Source of the DNA: Pomphorhynchus laevis
Taxonomy: Eukaryota > Acanthocephala > Palaeacanthocephala > Echinorhynchida > Pomphorhynchidae
Direction of reading: 5' to 3'
Length of the DNA stretch: 64,000 nucleotides
Assembly (NCBI GenBank): GCA_012934845.2
Contig: WNNJ02000759.1
Coordinates: 1-64,000 of the forward strand
Shown: one piece after another, positions 58,720 to 64,000 of the stretch
How the letters are laid out: the number at the start of each line of letters is the position of its first letter
Numbering within the stretch: the stretch's first letter is position 1
Notes under the pieces: generated by a model
The model's input: the letters and a program-made list of their open reading frames with translations, nothing else
The model's database searches: none
Told to the model about the DNA's origin: nothing
Program-made: the position numbers and the translations under genes

Positions 58720-59540
58720 ATACATCAATGTTTTTATATTCAATAAGCGAACAAATTTATCGAGGTAGCCTCATTCTTAATAAAACTAATATTTACGATA
58801 AAGAAGGTATATATCCAGATATGAACATTAAATTAACATCAATTAAAACTACTTTTAATTTTTATCGTAAAGATGTAAATATCGAAATATGTTTCGATAT
58901 ATTGATGATATAAATAGCTGTTTATTAAGCTTTATAGAATTTGAATTTGTTCCTAACTGTAAAAACTAAATCTAAACAATATAAATATATGAAATATATG
59001 TTTCGATACATTTATGATATATGTGTATTTAATTCTAATAATTTTTATTCAAAAAGCGAACAAATTTTTTCCAGGTAGCCTAATATTTAATAAAACCAAT
59101 ATTAATGATAAAGAAGGTGTATATCTAGATATGAACATTAAATTAACATTAACTAAAACTACTTTTAATTTATATCGTAAAGATGACATATTTAAATTTA
59201 CAAGAAACATATTTTTGCATGAGCATTCATGCATAATATAATATAAAATATAATACATTAAATAATGAAATTTTAAGAATTTAAACAATTTGTAATGATA
59301 TTGGTTTTCATCGAAATCATTTAAATAATTTAATAGATACATATTTTAAATAAAGCTTATGTTATATAGCTTATTTTATAAAGCTTAAATTAATTATTGA
59401 TATTTTGAATAATTAATGGGAAATGTTTATTTAAAACCGTCTTTTTTCGATTCTCATATATTGGTTTTCTTCAAAATAATTTAAATAATTTAATAGATGC
59501 ATATCTTAAGCTAGGTTTCTATAAAAATATCATCATTTAT
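58720..59540 (+). pseudogene. Repeated 3' scraps of Penelope-like RT
   Basis: Three partial copies in a row, each from the region after YIDD: 58730-58910, 58925-59350 (DKEGVYLDMNIKLTLTKTTF) and 59450-59540. They are overlapping, not one linear copy, as expected for tandem or repeated truncated insertions. Confidence 0.75.
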
Positions 59541-59598
59541 ACAAAACCATTTAAACAAAAAATCGTAATTGTAGATTGTAGATTGTTCTACAATTACG

Positions 59599-59637
59599 AA
59601 CGGTCATGTTCAGATATCTTATCTGAACATGACCGTT
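59599..59637. repeat. Perfect hairpin, 18-bp arms
   Basis: aacggtcatgttcagata and its exact complement are separated by tct. A neighbouring hairpin cgtaattgtag...ctacaattacg ends at 59598. Confidence 0.9.
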
Positions 59638-59845
59638 TGTTAATGTAGAGTCTATTGAAATGTGATATTTCTTTTGTATCATTTTATGTTTTATTAATAA
59701 TTGATTTATTTACATTATTTAAATATTAATTATTTAAGTTTTGATTCAAGTGAATCAGTGACAAACTCAAGAAAATGTTATTCCATAATAAATTTTTAAT
59801 TGTAAATTAAAAATCCTTTTTTAATTTACATTTTTTAATATTTAG

Positions 59846-59917
59846 GCGAAGGCTGTTGCCAAGGAGGCTAACTGTCGTTTTTTCAATATCAGTGCATCAA
59901 CACTAACTTCTAAATAC
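59846..59917 (+). CDS. SPAST: Spastin exon 8: AAA domain, before pore loop
   Basis: Acceptor 'atttag', donor TAC|GTAAAT. Encodes AKAVAKEANCRFFNISAS and TLTSKY. The SKY together with VGEGE of exon 9 forms pore loop 1, which grips tubulin tails. A 49-nt intron follows. Confidence 0.95.
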
Positions 59918-59966
59918 GTAAATTTTAAGTTTATTTTTTGTTTTTTACTTTAAATGTGTTTCTTAG

Positions 59967-60042
59967 GTGGGGGAAGGAGAAAAACTAGTCCGTGCTTTAT
60001 TTGCTGTGGCAAGAGACGTTCAACCTTCAATAGTTTTCATTG
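59967..60042 (+). CDS. SPAST: Spastin exon 9: pore loop and Walker B start
   Basis: Acceptor 'tcttag', donor ATTG|GTCAGT. Encodes [18 protein letters not shown] and QPSIVFI. The final G is the first base of the Walker B aspartate codon completed in exon 10. Confidence 0.95.
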
Positions 60043-60429
60043 GTCAGTTTAACTTAATCGCTGATAAAATCTTAAATCTTATTGCATCCTAAGCGAATTT
60101 TTAGTTTGTTGTATAAATTTATTTCTATAAATTCTGTATATTTTTAAATAAACTGATTTGTTGAAATAATCAATAAATTGATTATTTGATATTTTAAAAT
60201 AAATTTTGTGAATTCGGTTTTTTTAACTAAAATAGCAGCAAATGATGAAAAAGTTGATGATAATATACGATTAGACTTCAATTACATTTTTATATTTTAG
60301 CTGATATTAACCATTTTAGCTGATTTTGACCATTTTACGTATATTTTAAAACTATTACTGGATGAACATGCCATGATTTATTATGCCATAATAAATCATA
60401 TCATATTTTTTTATTTTTTGTTATCATTT

Positions 60430-60590
60430 TCAATGATTGTAATTTTCCGAAGATATTTCTAACAAGGTTTTGCGAAATATCAATTAAACGTTTCCCATTT
60501 TTTTTGATCAATAATTATTTATCAATAATGGATCATTATCAGTAATTCTTTATAAATTAGATATTATCTAATATCTAAGTCTACGTATTA
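60430..60590 (+). repeat. Family-C dispersed repeat, diverged solo copy
   Basis: Recognised by gattgtaattttccgaaga, gcgaaatatcaatt and gatcattatcagtaattc in the same order as the array unit at 50401. Confidence 0.55.
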
Positions 60591-60639
60591 TCATTCATTG
60601 CTAAATAACATTTAAATAATTAAATAATAAAAAATTAAA

Positions 60640-61690
60640 TAATTGCAAATAGTAAATTATTTTTATAAAATTTAAAATTAAAATATAAAATAAAAGTCAA
60701 TTGTTATGAATTGACTAATAAATAACACGATTAAATAAGTTTTTTAAATTTGAAAATTAAATTAATTCGTATTTTAAAATTTTATGAGAAAAATAAACTT
60801 TTCTGATTAAATAACTGAGTCTACGTATTTTATATTGCAAAAGTTAAATAGTTAAATAATAAAAAATTAATAATAAATAATCGTTATAAGATTTTATATA
60901 ATTTATATCAAGATGAATTATAAACTGAAATTAAAAATAAAAATCAATTTTTATGAATTGACTAATAAATAACAGACGTTGTATCAGAATAAGGATTAGA
61001 GGTAATCAGGAGGAACTGCTATGCTATAAGGTTTCGGCTCCTTTTCCTCTACCCAACATAGCAGCGGGGCCAAATACATGCTAATGATGTATTTCCTCTG
61101 ATAAAACTATCTAGTATCTTATTCTAATGCAAAGTATATTATTTATTATCCATCCATAAAAATTTGGCACTCAAGAGTTTAAATTTATTCTTTATATTAT
61201 TGAGTTGATTTATATATTTTACTATTTTCTGCTTGATGTTATTTTTATAGTAACCTAGTTTAAAATATGTATCTATTAAATTATTTAAATGATTTTGAAG
61301 AAAACAAATATGTGAGAACCGAAAAAAGCGGTATTTAAATAAACATTACCCATTAATTATTCAAAAGATCAATAATTAATATAAGCTTTATATATATTAA
61401 TTTTAAATAATAATATTTAAATAATAATATTATTAAAATAATAATATCATATTTTAAAATTGAAAAAATAATGCTTTATTAAAATTTAATAATAAAATAA
61501 TAATTAATTAAATAATTATAAAATATAATATATAATTTTATGAAGTTAAAATTTTATCAAGTTTTATTTTTTTAAGTTAAAATAAAAAATTGAAATTTGA
61601 AATAAAAGTCAATATTTATTAATTGACTAATAAATAACCGACGATGTATCAGAATAAGGATTACAGGTCATCATGAGAAACTGCTTTGTT
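60640..61690 (-). mobile_element. Penelope-like 3' ends, several partial copies
   Basis: 60830-61312 holds the end of the element ORF (61140-61312) plus the structured 3' UTR. Shorter copies of the far 3' end lie at 60650-60735 and 61540-61690, recognised by attgactaataaataac. The 5' truncation is at 61312. Confidence 0.75.
60985..61125 (-). ncRNA. Second copy of the Penelope 3' UTR pseudoknot RNA
   Basis: All helices of 23360-23500 are kept: agaataag/cttattct, agagg/cctct, gagga/tcctc, ctgctatg/catagcag and hairpin aaatacat/atgtattt. One helix reads ggctcc/ggggcc; read on the plus strand this is a G-U wobble, on the minus strand a mismatch. Confidence 0.6.
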
Positions 61691-61986
61691 ATTAAATTTA
61701 GCGTTTAGTTATTTTTTGACGATTTAAAATTTAATGCTTTTGATCACCTTTTTAGATAGGAAACGATTGCTGCATTTTTAAATTTTGAGCTGAATCGATT
61801 TATGCTCACCTTATGAAACTCGCAATTAATTTGCATATTTTTTGATTCCCAACCAAAGCGCGATTTGATAAAATAATTAAACAATAATTAAAATCTCTGC
61901 TGTTCAATTCATGTGAACATTTTGTGAATAGTTTATCTTAAATTTTTTAAATTGTTTCGATGAATTTTTTAATTTTTGGCATTTAG

Positions 61987-62078
61987 ATGAGGTAGATTCA
62001 TTCTTATGTGAGCGTAAAGATAGTGAGCATGAAGCGAGTCGACGCTTAAAAACCGAATTTCTGCTACGCTTTGATGGG
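61987..62078 (+). CDS. SPAST: Spastin exon 10: Walker B
   Basis: Acceptor 'atttag', donor GGG|GTTAAC. Encodes the rest of Walker B (IDEVDSFL across the junction) then [18 protein letters not shown] and LLRFDG. The DE pair activates water for ATP hydrolysis. A 45-nt intron follows. Confidence 0.95.
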
Positions 62079-62123
62079 GTTAACATTGTTTTTCTAGATT
62101 ACCTTTAACATTATATTTTTAAG

Positions 62124-62203
62124 ATTGGGAGCGACGTATCTGATCGTCTAGTTGTAATGGCTGCCACTAATAGACCACAAGAGCTAGATATAGCAATTCT
62201 CAG
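62124..62203 (+). CDS. SPAST: Spastin exon 11: sensor 1 region
   Basis: Acceptor 'tttttaag', donor AG|GTAATT. Encodes DRLVVMAATNRPQELD and AILR. The N of AATNRP is sensor 1, and the arginines at the exon 11/12 junction (LRRF) are the arginine fingers. An acceptor at 62095 would give an early stop. Confidence 0.93.
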
Positions 62204-62255
62204 GTAATTTATATTTATATATTTTAAGTTCATTTAATTTGTATCAAATTACAAG

Positions 62256-62378
62256 ACGATTTCCAAAACGAATATATATCGATATGCCCGATTTTGATGC
62301 CAGAGTGTTATTGCTATCAAAACTATTAACTAAGAACAAATGTAATCTCAATGATATTGACATTCATCGAATATCTCG
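62256..62378 (+). CDS. SPAST: Spastin exon 12: end of large AAA subdomain
   Basis: Acceptor 'acaag', donor CG|GTAAAT, after a 52-nt intron. Encodes RFPKRIYIDMPDFDARVLLL then SKLLTKNKCNLNDIDIHRIS. Matches the FIKRVYVSLP...LLLLKNLL region of spastins. Confidence 0.93.
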
Positions 62379-63414
62379 GTAAATGTGTAAAATTTGGATT
62401 CGATTCATTTCAATTAACTTTCTATAGCGTGCATAATGTTTTATAATTACGAAGATATTGCAGATATTCTATGAATTGAAATAAATTTGATAGGTTTGGT
62501 ATGGAAAATAACCAAATTTAAAAACTAATTTAATTCAAAATGCTATTTGTAATTTTATAATCGATTTTATGTAATTGATTTAATAATCAGCTTTTCGATT
62601 AACCACTAATTTGAGTTAGTAATCAATCGAAAATGTTCTAATCAATTGCATATCATCAAATATACGATTTCTGATATCACAATTATAAGTGTAATTTAAA
62701 TTTTAATTGTTTATTTCTGGACCTAAATATAATAACGCGCTTCTCTTTTAAAGAAAAAATCAGTGTGTCATCACTTCTCTCGTGTTAGTAAACATGACAT
62801 TTATAAATTGACTTAATTTAGGATTGAAATTTACGATTTTGCAAAAAGGCGAAAATGAATGAAGCGTTGTGACGATATAATTGCAAATGTGAACGACGTT
62901 TGATGCAAAAATGAGATTTAATAAATTAATAAACTTTTAATTTTTTATTAATTTTTTATTACTATTTTATTCAAAATAGTAATTTTATTGAAAAATTACT
63001 ATTTTGAATATAAGCATGGTGTCAAGTTAAAATCCGGAGATTGCAGATTTAGATTTTGATGGATAAACAATCTAAAGATAGCAGTCTTGATATCAACATA
63101 ACAAGATTTAGATTTTGATGGATAAACAATAAAAAATAGAATTTGATTAATTTAAATTAGAACTTATATTGAAAATTAGATTATTTTGAAATAATTATAA
63201 TGTCGTAAAACATTTTTTAATCCAAGTATGAACCTAAAAAGGTTAAAACACATTTTAATTGTCCTTAAATTGTAATAAACGATTAATTTAATTTATTTCT
63301 GTAATGTATGATTAAAATTAATTTGAATTAGTCCATAAACAAAAAGAATCAATTATAGTTACAGTTCAGTTAACATATCTAATTGAGAATTTTAATTTGC
63401 CGATTTGTAAATAG
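62379..63414. other. Spastin intron 12
   Basis: AT-rich. agatttagattttgatggat occurs twice near 63046 and 63104, just before the left limit of the direct repeat at 63153. Confidence 0.6.
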
Positions 63415-63646
63415 CGCGACAAGTGGATACTCGGCAAGTGATCTCACTAATCTAGCACGGGATGCGGCTTTAGAAGCGATAAGAGAAATGCCATCTGCCC
63501 AATTGGTTAGAGCAAAACCAACTGAAATACGTCCTATACTATTAGCTGATTTTGACAAATCTTTGAGACGCATACGACCAAGTTTATCGAAAGACGTTAT
63601 TGCATCGTACATAGACTGGAACAGAAAGTATGGAGCTATTGCGTGA
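63415..63646 (+). CDS. SPAST: Spastin exon 13: C-terminal exon
   Basis: Acceptor 'aaatag', stop TGA. Encodes the AAA small subdomain and C-terminal helix (SASDLTNLARDAAL, LADFDKSLRRIRPSL, YIDWNRKYG). It completes a reading frame that is open from 39525 through all 13 exons. Confidence 0.96.
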
Positions 63647-63677
63647 TTATCTTTTAGCTGATTATTTGTTTGTAAAG

Positions 63678-63683
63678 AATAAA
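63678..63683 (+). promoter_or_regulatory. Poly(A) signal AATAAA of spastin
   Basis: AATAAA lies 32 bp after the stop codon, identical in both copies. Confidence 0.65.
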
Positions 63684-64000
63684 TTAACATCTAAAGACGT
63701 ATTTTTAAATATCAGCAACTTCAAAAACAGCAATTGTAATTTTACTCAAGATTGCGAGCATTTTGCATTCGTAAAATAAAATTTCTTTGTCGTTCCACTA
63801 CTTTGTTGTATTGATAGAAACAAGCAAGGCTGCATTTTTTTATAATTTTGTTGATGGAATTCTTTCTATTTTCCTGTCTAATTTATTGTCAGAATTGATA
63901 AAATAAATTTAAAAACATCAGTAAAATCGCGTTTTCAAGAAATTTTAAATTTTATTAGAATGAAAAAATGAGAAATAATCATTTAAAACAATTTCGTTTG

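Larger units (their letters stand above)
55492..59845. other. Spastin intron 7, host of Penelope fragments
   Basis: 4.35 kb. 55500-56260 has one minus-strand 105-codon frame without recognisable similarity. 57870-58720 is AT-rich with a diverged family-C copy at 58243-58330. A perfect hairpin lies at 59599-59637. Confidence 0.6.
63153..64000. repeat. Direct repeat, right copy (identical to 1-848)
   Basis: See the left copy. The first base compared is set by the window start, so the repeat very probably extends to lower coordinates in the flanking DNA of copy one. Confidence 0.97.

Noticed and set aside
62079-62095. Alternative acceptor TTCTAG at 62095 for spastin exon 11
   Set aside because: The frame closes before the conserved sensor region; the acceptor at 62123 restores the spastin sequence.

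Overview
The window is AT-rich metazoan nuclear DNA. The evidence is spliced genes for spastin, a receptor-regulated Smad and a tau-tubulin-kinase-like protein, together with many non-LTR, Ty3/gypsy-like and Penelope-like retroelements. Tiny introns (45, 49, 52 and 52 nt) sit beside multi-kilobase introns filled with repeats. I see no bacterial, organellar or CRISPR features, and I cannot name the species. The first 848 bases are identical to the last 848 (offset 63,152), so the window spans one full period of a tandem duplication, or a circular or redundantly assembled unit.

Layout. 1-0.85 kb: last spastin exon of the left copy. 1.6-2.3 kb (minus): MH2-domain exon of a Smad. 2.4-4.7 kb: satellite block with a 194-bp x3 tandem repeat, a ~346-bp x3 array whose units each carry a type I hammerhead ribozyme motif, an (AT)n tract, a second hammerhead-bearing repeat and long palindromes. 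6.4-9.9 kb (plus): 3' part of a TTBK-like gene. 12-15 kb: CR1/Rex-like LINE fragments. 17.4-32 kb: nested transposons. A degraded RT element is split by gypsy-like element E1 (minus), E1 by gypsy-like element E2 (plus), E2 by a Penelope-like element with an intact 755-codon ORF, and the 3' LTR of E2 by a LINE plus gypsy insert. 33.7-38.7 kb: an I/Jockey-like LINE and an RTE-like LINE, both minus.

39.5-63.65 kb (plus): a spastin gene of 13 recognisable coding exons (about 440 aa: MIT domain, then AAA ATPase). Its introns hold LINE, RTE and Penelope fragments, a ~169-bp tandem array and an inverted copy of exon 5 in intron 1.

Main points of interest: (i) four hammerhead ribozymes of two types in a retrozyme-like block, in the same window as an intact Penelope-like RT ORF; (ii) a compact pseudoknotted RNA fold in the 3' UTR of that element, seen twice; (iii) a 761-bp inverted duplication carrying spastin exon 5, with a fold-back scar; (iv) the nested transposon stack with target-site duplications; (v) several orphan exon-like segments and 3'-only gene fragments. 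Splice sites were called by eye from GT/AG, frame continuity and protein similarity; no search was run.
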